Part shown: positions 1 to 11,255 of the stretch, in pieces
How positions within the stretch are numbered: the stretch's first letter is position 1
How the letters are laid out: the number at the start of each line of letters is the position of its first letter
Made by a program: the position numbers and the translations under genes
NCBI GenBank assembly: GCA_963995505.1
Contig: OZ023189.1
Span: forward strand, 1,873,155 to 1,937,154
Length of the DNA: 64,000 nucleotides
Direction: 5' to 3'
Source: Hypericum androsaemum
Taxonomy: Eukaryota > Streptophyta > Magnoliopsida > Malpighiales > Hypericaceae
Notes under the pieces: model-generated
What the model was told of the DNA's origin: nothing
The model's input: the letters and a program-made list of their open reading frames with translations, nothing else
The model's database searches: none

Positions 1-209
1 GTGTCAGACGTATGAGCCCCAGTTTGGGGCCAACCAAATATATTTTCCCTGAATAATGGATGAGCAGCGGAGGGGGCGACGCCGAAACCCGATCCGGAAG
101 GGCCCAGTCCGTAAGAAAATGGCTGCACAGACCTAGCTGCCGTTGTACCGTCTCCAATGAGAACACCCCTAATAACAAACTCAAAAATTTATATAATAAT
201 GAAATCAAA

Positions 210-2427
210 TCAATTGAACATATTGTAATAAAATTCATAATTAATACCACAAATTAAGATAAACAAATACATCTGCCTAGGGGTAGTAAACAGCTGGGAA
301 TGCGGCACCCCAGTGTGGGCTAGGCCGTAACTCGAGTGCTGGTGGGACGGCTGGGAAGCGGAGCTGGGGGTGCCAAAATCTGTGTGCTGGGAGAATGGAT
401 GAGCGGCGGAGGTATCCATGCTGAGAGACGTCACTGTGTTTCCTGGAATCTGCGATCTCGACCGATAATCTTCCCAGACCATGGGCTCCACTTGATAACC
501 AGGTACGGGCTCAGGCCGGGGTATTGGTTGCCGCTTGTTGAAAAGGGTGGTTTTGCATCTCACGACAGATACCCTCTCTGATTGAGGAAGATCGTATGTC
601 ATGTGCTCCGCCAGTCCCACAGGTGGCTGGTTGTCGCGGAGACCTAGGTACCGTCTTTGCTCGCCGGCGAACCCAAGTGCAACCTGCGACAAATTCTGAA
701 TTTTTGAAATGTCTGAAGAACTGTGGCGTATATGCTCAACAACATCCGCCTACAAATAAAATTTTATTATCATTACCATTGTGGAACATCGCTATTAAAA
801 TTAAAATAAACAACATCTTTATTTAACATAGCTAAATTGACTTACACTCATGTGTAACATTGCGCTAGCAGGGCTGATGAATCGCCGAGTAATCTTCCTG
901 TACCAATCCATATATCCATCATGATAATGGATATACGGCGATGTAGGTACTCCGTGATACACATATCTTGTCCGAAATTCCACCCAGATCTTCACATGGC
1001 CTTCATAAATAGCATTCCAATTTTGGCTAGCCTGACCCCGACCATCCACCGCACTATGTGTCGCCTCATCGATCTCAGGGCTAGCCGGAATACCCTGGAG
1101 TAATCCGAACTGTCGTAACACCCGATCAGGATAATGCCACTCCACATGCAAAAAGCATATCAACGGGACTCGTGCCAACCATAAGCCACAATCACGATGG
1201 CATATTGTCGGGAGATTGCCAAGAATCTCGTCGTTATACGGCATCCATACAACCTGTAACAAATGCACACAGTCATAGCTCGTCCAAATGGTCATGGTTT
1301 TATGTATGCAACACAGTATGATTTAAGTCAAAACTATTCATTAAAATTTAATAAACAAATTACTTACATCTGATTCTCTAAGCTCATCCAACCTGCGTCT
1401 CTAAACAGATACGGTTGTTATTTTTTTGCTGGCCGCTCTGTTAAATTTTCCACTCCACCTGCACAGTGACATAAAAATATCACGTCAAGTCTATAAGGTT
1501 AATCAGCGGCTACAGCGCATTAAGTAATAATTTGTACCTGATGCCCAGTGCTTGCCCAGGTTGTTGCACTGCCGGATTTAACAAAACCGGACGATTTGGG
1601 ATGATCCCTTCCCAAGCCCACATACATACTAGCGTCATCGCCCCAGCAATAAGTGAACGTGTCGAGCTTGTGGCTCTACATAAATGGCTGTACGTGTGTG
1701 ACAAACACGCACTACCCCAGCTGTAAGAACCAATTGCCTCTACATTCTCTAGAAGTGGCAACCAGTATGTGTTCACCCTCGTATCACTAGACCCGGGAAA
1801 AAGAATGCATCCGATAAGTCGCAATATGTTCGCTCGAACATATCATTTTACGACCTCATCACCAGCATCAATCGGGATAGTAGCATGGTCAAAATGGTCC
1901 TCGAACCATTTAAGGGCAATTTGATTTTTCCAAACCATTCCAGGGGTATCTGCCGGGTTACTGCCAAATAGGCGTATGCAGAACTCGTGCCAATCAGGAG
2001 GTGTCTGCAACCCTGTTACTGGGTGACCATCGATAGGAAGCCCGAACAACACAGCAATGTCCTAAAGAGTAACTGTCATCTCACCCACAGGCATATGGAA
2101 CGTATGGGTCTCGGGCCGCCACCGCTCCACCAAGGCTGTAACAAATGCTATTTCGAGAACGACCCAGCCAATACACCACACATCCCAGAAACCTGCCTCC
2201 TTCATATAGGCTATAAAGGCCTCGTTCTACACATGAGACACCGTCCATTTCCGTCGGTGTATCTTCAACAATGTGTCCTGATTATCGTTAATCCCTTCAC
2301 GAACCTCACGGTTCCACACGTCCTGAGAACGGTGCACATCCTGGTGCACTAATACCGACGTATCTAAGGGTCCTCCATTCCCTAGAAGATGCCCGTATGG
2401 CTGTGCATCCATATCTAAACAACACAA
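210..2427 (-). pseudogene. Plant mobile domain (PMD, MAIN-like) transposon-type gene, inactivated
   Basis: The minus strand encodes a plant mobile domain protein, the family of MAIN/MAIL1 and of PMD genes carried by transposons. Recognisable pieces in order are LVERWRPETHTFHMPVGEMTVTL (2070-2140), LFGLPIDGHPVTG (about 2010-2052), LLENVEAIGSYSWGSA with MWAWE (1600-1790), and WMPYNDEILGNLP with HYPDRVLRQFGLLQGIP and DGRGQ (about 1050-1250). The part from 2427 to 1510 stays in one frame but has three stops, at 2227-2229, 2062-2064 and 1843-1845. The stop at 2062 interrupts a conserved LQD step and looks like CAG to TAG. A probable small exon near 1375-1475 has a fourth stop. The C-terminal part (210-692) is a Ser/Pro/His-rich tail. 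Decay by point mutation with no frameshift in the first exon suggests fairly recent loss. The parent element's ends were not found. Confidence 0.72.
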
Positions 2428-2567
2428 TAGACATATTAGAACATTATATTAACTTACCAATATATTAACAAACTTAGCAAATCCAACAATATTAAACATT
2501 GAACAATTAGAACATTAATCAAAAAATTAATTAAAATAGCGTTATTACAGACCATATTACGGTCACA

Positions 2568-2838
2568 TTGTTTAACGGTCAAACCACTCAGACCTTATTT
2601 TGGTCAAACTGGCCGGCCGGACCATCTTTTGGTCAAACCGGTTGGACTATCTTTCGGTCAAACCGGTCGGACCATCTTTCGGTCAAACTGGTCGGACCAT
2701 CTTTCGGTCAAACTGGTCGGACCATTTTTTGGTCAAACCGGTCGGACCATAAATTGGTCAATTTGGTCTGATCAATTTTTGGGCCAGACCGGTCAGACCA
2801 AAATTTTGGTCGCACCATTCGGACCAAATTTTTTTTAA
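2568..2838. repeat. 25-bp tandem satellite (GGTCAAACCGGTCGGACCAT type)
   Basis: About ten head-to-tail copies of a 25-bp unit built on GGTCAAAC(C/T)GGTCGGACCATCTTT are visible. The central copies are nearly identical and the last three are diverged. Each unit holds an imperfect palindrome, GGTC-G-GACC. Because 25 is not a multiple of three, the similar open frames across the array are a by-product of the repeat and not a gene. It lies between the PMD pseudogene and a G-rich array. Confidence 0.85.
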
Positions 2839-2966
2839 CCAATTATCTACAAATTACAATTAACCAATTAACTAACATCAACAATTAACCAATTAACTAA
2901 CATCACCAATTTACCAATTAACTAACATTCACAATTAACTAATTAAAAATTTTACCTAATACGACG

Positions 2967-3215
2967 TCGGGGGCCGGACCGCGAGGCGGGCGAGGCGGGG
3001 AGCGGGGGCGGGGAGCGGGGGGCGGGGGCGGGGAGCAGGGGCGGGGAGCGGGGAGCGGGGGCGGGGGGCGGGGGCGGGGAGCGGGGGCGGGGAGCGGGAG
3101 CGGGAGCGGGAGCGGGAGCGGGGAGCGGGGAGCGGGGAGCGGGGAGCGGCGAGGCGAGCGAGAGCGGCGAGCGGGAGCGGGAGCGGGGAGCGGGAGCGGG
3201 GAGCGGGACAGACGT
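2967..3215 (+). repeat. G-rich minisatellite (GGGGAGCGGGGGCGG type), candidate G-quadruplex tract
   Basis: About 250 bases are almost pure G with periodic AGC or C on the plus strand, in blocks such as GGGGAGC, GGGGGCGGGGAGC and GGGAGCGGGAGC. Dozens of runs of three to five G lie one to three bases apart, which is the formal pattern of a G-quadruplex. The minus strand reads as proline/serine/arginine-rich protein in two frames, an artefact of the repeat. The surrounding DNA is AT-rich. Confidence 0.85.
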
Positions 3216-3239
3216 GAAGGCGATATCGGGGACGGGAGT

Positions 3240-3575
3240 GTGAGCGACGGAAAAAGTCGGATTTTGGTGTTTATACCGACCGAAATCCGACTTTTTTTGT
3301 TGGATCTTGTTATAGTTGGATCTCGATATCCTTCGGAAATCCACTTTATAGCGGATAGGATTATCGACCAGGATCCGACAAAAAAAGTCGGATCTTGGTC
3401 ATCCGACAAAAACGGTCGGATCTTGGTCATCCGACAAAAAAAGTCGGATCTTGGTCCAAGATCCGACTTTTTTCGGCGTCTGTGCCACGTGGACACCGTC
3501 CCCGCAATACTTTCAAATCGGACGCTTTTTTCACAAAAAGTGGTGAATAGTAACACCATTCAGAAAAAAAAAACC
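3240..3575. repeat. GTCGGAT hairpin repeat, copy 1 (second copy near 46.6 kb)
   Basis: The stretch consists of repeated GTCGGATCTTGG and CATCCGAC words in both orientations. Two inverted repeats are clear: AAAAAGTCGGATTT...AAATCCGACTTTTT (3250-3296), and the palindrome GTCGGATCTTGG/TCCAAGATCCGAC (about 3442-3468). A tail follows with TGCCACGTGGACACC (a CACGTG G-box core), GCAATACTTT, GTGAATAGTAACACCA and a poly(A) run. The hairpin end and the tail recur in the same order near 46620-46766, so this is a dispersed family. No protein was recognised. Confidence 0.75.
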
Positions 3576-4935
3576 CCCAAATTGCGTTAAGAAAACGTTA
3601 TACCACTTTTCATATAATTGACAAATGGATGTGATTATATTAATTGTCGGCTTCAATTTCTTTTGCACTTTCGTCTTGAAAATAGATACACGTTATAATG
3701 TGTTCTTTGGACGGAGATTTTTCTGAGAATGTTTTCACATACCAACAAGAAATAATAGAATATTTGGACAATTTTCGGCAGGCTCGTAGTTACAATCTAG
3801 TATTTAGTATGAGAAAATTCTATCCTAGGTATAAATGTTTCATTAATAAATTTTACCTAAAAAAATATTTTAACAAAACACTAGCAACAAAGAATAGTTT
3901 GTTGAGAGAATAGAGTTTTGCCTTGAGAATAAGTAGAATATGAGTTTGTTACACTATCAAGAGTAGAATTTAAAAAAACAAAGTAGTATTTGGAAAGAAA
4001 GAGCACGTTCTTTGGAGGACAAATACATTATAAAAATATCATTTTTAGAAATGTTATCATATAATAGAAATTTACAATTTTAGTTTCAGAAATGATTAAT
4101 ATTAAGATTTTCACGACTAAATACATACACCAAATAATTATTTGTATATATTCAATCCACAAAAAGATATTAGATTGTGGTTATTTCTTCGTCTATACTT
4201 AAATTATTCAAAATTTTATTATCTAACGTTATTCAAATGACCAAATAAATTATTGAATGAGCGAAAAATTCTCGTCAACTGCTAAAAACTGTATAGAATA
4301 CATGATCTAGTAGATGCTTGTATTAAATATATACTAAGTATAGTTAGTAAATTGCTTCTTGGCCTTCAATCATTCAAAAATCAGAGGCATTTCTTTGTGA
4401 AAGGATCATTATGTATCAAAAGAATTTGATGAATCATTTTTTCTTGTATTTAAGTTGAAGAACTAAAGTATCTCGAGAAAAAAAAGTGCATGTTCTTTGG
4501 AAATCAAATATCAGTGTGGGAGAACTTTTCTTCCTTGATTGGTCTCACCTAATTCGAATCATATTAGTCGATTTAATAGACAGAATATTAAATAGTTTAA
4601 AACAATATCAGCGATTGAGAAATACATGTTCGTCTATTCTCATGCAATACGTCCATTCATTGGCAGTAGCCATCAGGATGTGCTGGATTGTCAAATTCAA
4701 TCTTTTGGGAGTTTCCGTGCATCCTCTACACTAAAATTGACATGCAATAGAAGTTTTATATATATATTTGGACGCTAGTTCAACTTATTAAAATTCGAGC
4801 CAGTTATGCATAGTTCTTCTAACAAATATTTAACACTATTGTATTTTTAAAAATTCAAACTTAAAATTTCTCGACTAAAATAAAACAACAAACTCAATCT
4901 AAGTGGTTGTTGGTTGGTTGAGATGGGCATTAGAA
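3576..4935. other. AT-rich intergenic sequence
   Basis: No gene, repeat boundary or RNA gene could be supported here. Open frames at 3698-3913 and 4486-4734 have no recognisable motif and ordinary AT-rich composition. Confidence 0.5.
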
Positions 4936-4939
4936 TTAT

Positions 4940-5045
4940 AGGAATTTTTATATCCTACTCAGAATCTTAATGCAATTAATAAGTGGATCTTTCACACTTA
5001 TAAATCAGTCCACCACTCTCGCAACGAGCGATGTGGTAATCCCAA
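4940..5045 (-). promoter_or_regulatory. Dispersed repeat with snRNA-type promoter layout, copy A
   Basis: On the minus strand this reads ATTACCACATCG (5040-5029), a 24-nt gap, then TTTATAAG (5004-4997). The first box resembles the plant snRNA upstream sequence element (USE, RTCCCACATCG). The gap fits the roughly 33-34 bp centre-to-centre spacing known for plant Pol II snRNA genes. About 100 bases downstream are shared with copies B and C (GTGTGAAAGATCCACTTA, AGGATAT, AATTCCTATA). What is transcribed is unknown. A hAT element inserted just upstream, at 5061. Confidence 0.55.
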
Positions 5046-5052
5046 TATGTCC

Positions 5053-5916
5053 CCTCAAACTAGGGATGGCAATGAGTATGGTAAGGTAGAGTATTGGTAG
5101 GACTCTACCCATACCCTAGTTTTTGGAGCTGAACCTATACTCTATCCTCGACCCTACAAATTTTTTATTGTTAGACTCATACCCTACCCGCCAAGAGACC
5201 CAGGGTCTACAGGGTCTGCAGGGTCTGACCCTTTAACGTTGTACTTTTTAATAATTTTTACGCACAAAATTAATTTTCATATAAAAATTAAATAAATTCA
5301 AGTTACATGTTAACATTCAATAGAAAATAAAAAATATCAAAATTTTTAATTTAATTTAAATGTTCAATGTTCTCCTTTTTAGTTTTAAGTACATAAATAA
5401 TTCAACAAAAAAATAATATAGAAAGCCTGCTTCTAGTGATCGATCATCCACGACATATTTTAAGTTGGTTCTGTAATAACATAATAAATATTGTTAAAGT
5501 TAGCCATAATAAATATAATATAAAGTTAAACATAACAAGATATAGCATTAGAAATCTCCAATTCTAGCTTCGCACAGCAAATTTCGCAGATATATCAAAG
5601 TCTCTAAAGTTCCGAGATGCAATCTAATTTGATGAGCGCTTATTATCCTACCTCGTGTGTTAAAGGTTTAGCACTTTCAGAGGCAACACAAGACACATAA
5701 ATACATAACACACAAGGTTTAGTTATGGTCTAACTAGAGTAGGGTCTAAAATAGGATAAAATGGTAAGGATAGGACATGAATCCTAGATTCATGCCTTAC
5801 CCTAGACCCTACTTCTAAACATGGACTCATACTCATACCCTACCCTAGACCTAGTCAAAGTCAACAGACCCTAGATCCATAGGGTAAGGGTAGGGTAAGC
5901 CATCCCTACCTCAAAC
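5053..5916. mobile_element. Non-autonomous hAT-type DNA transposon with 8-bp target duplication
   Basis: The element runs from 5061 to 5908 (848 bp). It begins TAGGGATGGC and ends GCCATCCCTA, perfect 10-bp terminal inverted repeats of the hAT type (Ac also starts TAGGGATG). It is flanked by identical 8-bp direct repeats CCTCAAAC at 5053-5060 and 5909-5916, the target-site length expected for hAT. Both subterminal regions are dense in ACCCTA/TAGGGT words, likely transposase-binding repeats. There is no transposase reading frame, so mobility would depend on an autonomous relative. The exact target duplication argues for a fairly recent insertion. Confidence 0.93.
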
Positions 5917-6104
5917 GAAGCCTATCCGACCGAAGTTTGCATGGACTTTTTCACTTTGCCAACATGCCATGACATAGGGATGGGCAATGGGCCATAGACC
6001 TCACATGAACAATTATTAGAATCTTCATATCTAACCCAAAATTTTAAGAAATGGGAATCGTGAGAGCACAACAATGGGCATGGAATCAACCCGCTCTAAT
6101 ACTA

Positions 6105-6225
6105 TATATGAATTTTCATATCTTACCAAAAAAATTTAAGGCAATGAGTAGGTGAATCTTTCACACTTATAAACTGGCCCACCACACCCGCATTGCAACA
6201 AGTGATATAGTAATCCCAATGGTCA
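6105..6225 (-). promoter_or_regulatory. Dispersed repeat with snRNA-type promoter layout, copy B
   Basis: This is a diverged relative of copy A in the same orientation. Shared words on the minus strand are TTTATAAGTGTGAAAGATTCACCTA and GGGATTAC. The TATA box is at 6173-6166. The USE-like box (ATTACTATATCA, 6214-6203) is degenerate and the gap has grown to 29 nt by an insertion, so this copy is probably inactive. Confidence 0.45.
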
Positions 6226-6900
6226 GAAGTCGTACATTCATTTCTCTCCTACATATTAAGATTGAATAATGTGACCGGCAATTCATTTTGTTAGTCAATG
6301 CAACTTTTTATCGCTTGTAATAAACTGAAACGTAGCCAACTGGTATTGACCAAATCCTCCACGAAAAATATTGACCAATTCCATGTGGTGCGTGTCTATT
6401 TAATTATCGGCTGATAATGCAACAATGGGAAGACACCAAATAAAGGCGCTATTGAAAATTGTATAATAACCCGTATGAGATACGGAACAAGAGCTGATAC
6501 GGATATAGGGAGAAATAGTAAGAGAATTTGAAGAATATAGTTAATTCTAATTAATAGTAATGCTTAAAATTTTGGTTTCAGTATTTCTAAGATAGTTATC
6601 AATGATGGTTCTAGGTGGGATATGGATCCTTATATTAAGTTTATTGCTCACATTGTTGTTGGAAAAACTAATCTAACGATAATGATTATTATTGATATAC
6701 AATAATCAGACAGGCATTATATTATTAGCATATGACAAACATAATGATATAATATTGAAATAATAAAGAATACTCAAAATTATAGTTTGAGCAAAAGAAA
6801 TACTGCCTTTTCAAAGATTACACTCTTCAGTTTTAATTATAGACGAGATCAAAACAAGTAATGTTCCTTTAAGCTCCAATTACCCGCTTATGCTCAATTC
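6226..6900. other. AT-rich intergenic sequence before the LTR element
   Basis: No coding, RNA or repeat feature was recognised. AGGCC at 6901-6905 is the left target duplication of the following LTR retrotransposon. Confidence 0.5.
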
Positions 6901-6905
6901 AGGCC

Positions 6906-8836
6906 TGTTGCGGGGAAAAGAAAACAAGTAACCCGAGATGGATCTGGAATAGTCGTCCCAAGGTCGGTCTAAAGCTATGCTAGGCTACCGGCTATGCTAG
7001 GCTGCATACTAAGAAAAAATGATAAAGATAGAAGAGTAGTTGTGTGTTGTGTTTGTTGATGTCCTTCTCCGGTACCCTAGCTCCCTTTATATAGCATGTC
7101 CTGACCTAGCTCCATTCTTTCCATGCAAGAAATCCCATCCCGAGTGAATATTTTATTTCCAAATCAACCCGGCTTAGAATAGGAAAATATAAACCGTCTT
7201 CCTCATATGAACATATCTCATCCCGGATTAGGAATATGCCGGTCGTGCCGACCAAGCAATTGTGTCCCAAAATCTTATTGGAATCTCAGAAATTTCGGCT
7301 CTAGTTAGGAAAATATAAACCGACCCGATCCTCTCGAACCTTCCACGCAAAAGCTCGTCTTAAGCCCGCCAATGCTGAAATAACTTATCGTCTTTAAGCC
7401 CAAAGTAAACTCAAAAAAGCCCAAACCTTCCGCCTATATAGACCAAATAGTCTTCCCGTCCGGGCTCTCAAAGTGGGATTATCAAGCCCATCCGGTCCTC
7501 TTACGCAGACTTCATTCTTCCATCCGAGCCCCTGAAATGGGCTTCGTTCTTCCGCCCGGGCCCTTGAAGCGAGCTGAGACTATCGCCCATAAGCCCTAAG
7601 GCGGGCCAAGCCTTCCGCCCACAAGCCAAGGTGGTAAGGGCCTACCGCCCACAAGCCAAGGCGGTAAGTGCCTACCGCCACGCAGACTTGGGCGACCACC
7701 GAGCGGTCTAATTTGGACGGACACACCAACCCAAACACGGGTTCTCGCAAATGAATCCGGAGATGAACACCTTTGCTAGACACCCAGAGTATAAATTTTG
7801 TACTTTAACACCCGGACATATCACTTCACGTACCGAGTCGTCCAACCGGACATCCCACTTCAGGAGCCGAGACATCCACCCGGACACTTCGAAGGTCAAA
7901 ATGCCCTCCGGACTCCCGCCTCAAAAGTTAAAGCGACCATCCGGGCTCTCGCCTTGCAGGTCAAAGTGACCATCCGGGCTCTTACTTTGTAGGTCAAAGC
8001 GAATGTCCGGGTTCTCGTCTCGTAGATTAAAGCGTACATCCGAGTTCCCGCCTTGAGGACTAAAGCATCCTCCCGCCTTGACCTGTATTTTTGACCTACT
8101 TCCGCCCCGAATCCAAAGAATTCACAAACTACAAAGTCATAGATCTATGTTTTAGCTTCACACAGTAACTTGAATCGTCTCAATCTGAGCTCCGGATAGA
8201 AAGTTATGAGCATTTTACCGAGGAGTATCACCCAGGCGGGCGGGAACCAGACGGAACTGGGCTCCCGCCTTGGTCTTGGAAGCGGGAAGCCGACCAAAGC
8301 GGGAAGCGGACCGAACCGGTCCGACGTGGGATCAGTTTGAAGTAGATGTTTGACCACCTTCCGCTTCGAATCAGAAAAAGTCATAAACTACAAAGTTGTA
8401 GATATTTATCTTTTCTTTCCATAGCCGAAAGAATCAGCTCAATCCAATGTTCGAGTCATAAGTTACCGCCAATTTACCAAAGATAAATATTTGGCATCGA
8501 AGGACAATAAAGTGAGGTAGTCTACCATCACCGGTCTCAACCAAGGAAAGACCATCATTGGGAGACCGTCATCGGTCTTGGCCAAGAGAAGACTATTATC
8601 GATTTTTACCCAACTCAAGACCGGAAGCAACCTCTTTGAAATGACACCAATCACCGGTCATCCGACACTGGTCTCTTTGGGACGATACCGAACATCGATC
8701 ACCCGACATTGATCTCTCTGAGATGACACCACCCACTTTGAGACCATGCCGGTCATCGATCACCCAGTCACTTTGAGACCGCACCGGAGAGCTCAAGATA
8801 TCCTTGATAATTTGAGATTATTTTTGTACCTCAACA
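6906..8836 (-). repeat. 3' LTR (left copy)
   Basis: A 1931-bp LTR, TGTTGCGGGG to CCTCAACA on the plus strand. It closely matches the right LTR throughout; I judge roughly nineteen of twenty bases shared where compared by eye. Inside are short tandem units: two GGCTATGCTAGGCT-type copies near 6972-7006, a CCGCCCACAAGCCAAGG unit near 7610-7680, and a CATCCGGGCTCTCGCC-type unit of about 33 bp near 7900-8060. Open frames inside are not genes. Confidence 0.9.
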
Positions 8837-8850
8837 ATGCCCCCCACACG
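8837..8850 (-). other. Polypurine tract of the LTR element
   Basis: On the minus strand GTGTGGGGGGCAT lies directly against the 3' LTR (starting TGTTGAGG), the position and composition of a plus-strand primer. It confirms the element's minus orientation. Confidence 0.7.
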
Positions 8851-10269
8851 TTAACACTTTGGTACGATCAGGCGAGAAGCGTTGACGTGATTCTTCATCT
8901 CCGGTTGGCATCCATCAGCTAACTTAGAATGAAGACAAGCAGCTTGAAGAGGTCTAGGCCGTCTACCCGGCCGACTTATAGGGTGACAAGGTAAAAACCT
9001 CTAATCGCCTTGTCACCTCACTTTTTGCTTCATTCGTCATAAGTAAAGGGGAATACTTGCCCCCTGGGTATGGCACTAATCGATCATTGGGTTAAAAGGA
9101 TGTTCCGCTTGACAGAACTTACACACCAGATAAACCTGCCATCTACTTTGCTCCAGACCACCCTTATTGGTATTGTGGCTCCGTCGTTGAATGCCGCCTC
9201 TATGTAGCATATAGCCGAGATGAATGGACATGCATCGGTCATCATGATCTCCACCTTCCCATATGACTTCCACCAGATTAGACATTGGTGGATAGAAGAT
9301 GGAATTATCAGACCGGAGTAGATAAAGTCTCACCCTTTCCCGTTAAGGTTGGTCATGACTATTCCGGTCGGGCTGACATCTTCCTTTTCTTTATTACGAT
9401 CCTTAAGGAGCAACTGAAGAAAGGTGTTCGCCATACCTATGCCATCCATGGGTACTCTCTTGATCGGCTCTCCATGGATGTGAACCATGATGCAAAGAGG
9501 TTTCTTGCGTTCGTCCATTCTTTGGATTGGCCTCATAATGGTGACATCGCTATTAGAGGCTTTCACCATGGGAGTGACAAAGGACATCTTTGCTATGTGA
9601 GGATAAGGTGTATCTTTCTGACTCTCGTCCCTTTCCAAATGGCTGGATTGGTTGAGTTTTGGCCTAAAGATGGCCGGTAAGGTGAACACCTTATTGATCG
9701 ACACCTTGTCTGAGAAGTCTACAAACTTTACATAACCAATCTCAAGAGTGACCGAGACATCTTTTTCCTTCTGGTCGATCTCCTTCTCATCCTCTTGAGG
9801 GCGACCTTCTCTCATATGGACATCAGTTTGTACCTTGGGTACCCACTTGCGGATCAACTTCTTGTGTCGGTCAGCGGGTGCCTTTGGTCAAACCTCTTTG
9901 ATATACTTCTTTTCCTTAGAAGCTTTGATCTCCCTGGCCTGGTCTTGAGTACAGTTTGGTAGATGTCTAACTTGCGGACGAGCTAGGAGGGCATTTTGCT
10001 CCTCCAATTTGACCCTTTGCCTAACAAGCTGTCTTTCAAGGTCTTTAACAACTTGCTTCCGCTTCTGGATCTTCCTCTCAAGGCGACGCCTCTGAGTCTT
10101 AGTGAGGGCATCTTGTGTTGGTGGCTCAAGAACAACCCTCTTATCTCCAAGCCGGTTGAAGGTATACATGTATGAGTCAGACTCGTCTTGAAGGTCTACC
10201 TTGATACGAGGATGACTGATCCTCCATGCTTCATCGGCTGTCTTTGGATAAAAATTTTGAGTCCTAGGG

Positions 10270-10720
10270 ATGCCGCTATTGGGCGGCCATCCTTGCCCCT
10301 CGAGTCTTGCCTCTCGGGTCTCAAGGTCGGCCTTCCTTTGCCTAGGGTTATTGACTCCCCTCAGATGAAAGAACTTCTGAGCCTTTAGGATGTCGCCATC
10401 GGGTGGCCGTCCTTGCCCCCAGAGTGTTGCTCCTCGGGTCTTAAGGTCGACCTTCCCTCTCTTGGGACCATTGGCTCCCCTCATACTAAAGGAGTTCTGA
10501 GCCTTTGGGATACTGTTATCAGGTGGCCTTCCGTGCCCCCCGAGTCTTGTCAACCGGGTTGTGGAGTCGACCTTGATTTTCTTTGGGCTATCAGCTCCCC
10601 TCGGACAAAAAGACTTTTGAGCTTTTGGGACGCCGTTATCGGGCGGTCGTCCTTGCCCACCGAGTTTTAGGGTCAGCCATTGCCTTTTTAGGGTCCAGCC
10701 GTCCTTGCTTCCCGAGTCTT
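10270..10720 (-). repeat. Approx. 114-120-bp tandem repeat coding GQGRPPDxxIPKAQxxF units
   Basis: Four tandem segments on the minus strand encode about 38-40 residues each, beginning GGHGRPPDNSIPKAQNSF, WGQGRPPDGDILKAQKFF or similar, and ending in a KVDLKTR-type basic stretch. Copies are spaced evenly and differ by point changes, so this is an in-frame minisatellite inside the gag-like region. It may have lengthened a linker in the ancestral protein. Confidence 0.75.
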
Positions 10721-10924
10721 TCCCTCCGGGTCTTAGGGTTGGCCTTTGTCGGCTTTGGCCTCTCTCTTTTTTGGCTTCATTGGATGCCAACCATAGCAAC
10801 GAAAGTACTTACGTGGGGGTCGATTATCAGTGTCCCCCCGTGACATTGATGTGAAGCCAAGCCTTCAAATTGAGAGAGTTAAGGTTGTCCTTCCATCCCT
10901 TGTTGTTGGGTAGATCCGAATACC

Positions 10925-11255
10925 AATTGACGGTTGATGTCATCCTCATCGAGCTCTTCTTGTTGATTGACGTCGTCCTCATCGAGCTCATCATCCTCAT
11001 CGAGCTTTTCTTGTCGATTGACGTCGTCCTCATCGAGCTCTTCTTATTGGTTGATATTGTCGTCATCGAGCTCTTCTTGTCGGTTGACATCATCCTCATC
11101 AAGCTCGTCATCCTTATCGAGCTCTTCTTATCGGTTGACGTCGTCGTCATCGAGCTCGTCATTCTCATCGAGCTCTTTTTGTTGGTTAACATCGTTGTCA
11201 TCGAGCTCGTCATTCTCATCGAGCTCTTCTTGTTGATTGATAGGATGGTGGTTGT
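10925..11255 (-). repeat. Acidic tandem repeat (QQEELDENDELDDDDVN type) in the LTR element
   Basis: In the minus-strand frame entering from 11460, the sequence repeats the words NQQEELDENDELDDNDV with small indels. The same DNA in another frame gives KKSSMRMTSSM repeats. Two units have CAA changed to TAA (near 11128 and 11047), which ends the acidic frame. The period varies between about 36 and 54 bp because the DELDENDEL half-unit is sometimes missing. Confidence 0.75.

Noticed and set aside
2939..3559. 206-codon minus-strand frame with a proline/arginine-rich tail
   Set aside because: It spans the hairpin repeat and the G-rich minisatellite; similarity to a frame near 46.5 kb comes from the shared DNA repeat, not from coding conservation.
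9285..9680. 131-codon plus-strand frame
   Set aside because: It is the antisense shadow of the Gypsy-like protease region encoded on the minus strand.
10967..11236. Serine-only plus-strand frame
   Set aside because: It is antisense to the acidic tandem repeat of the LTR element.
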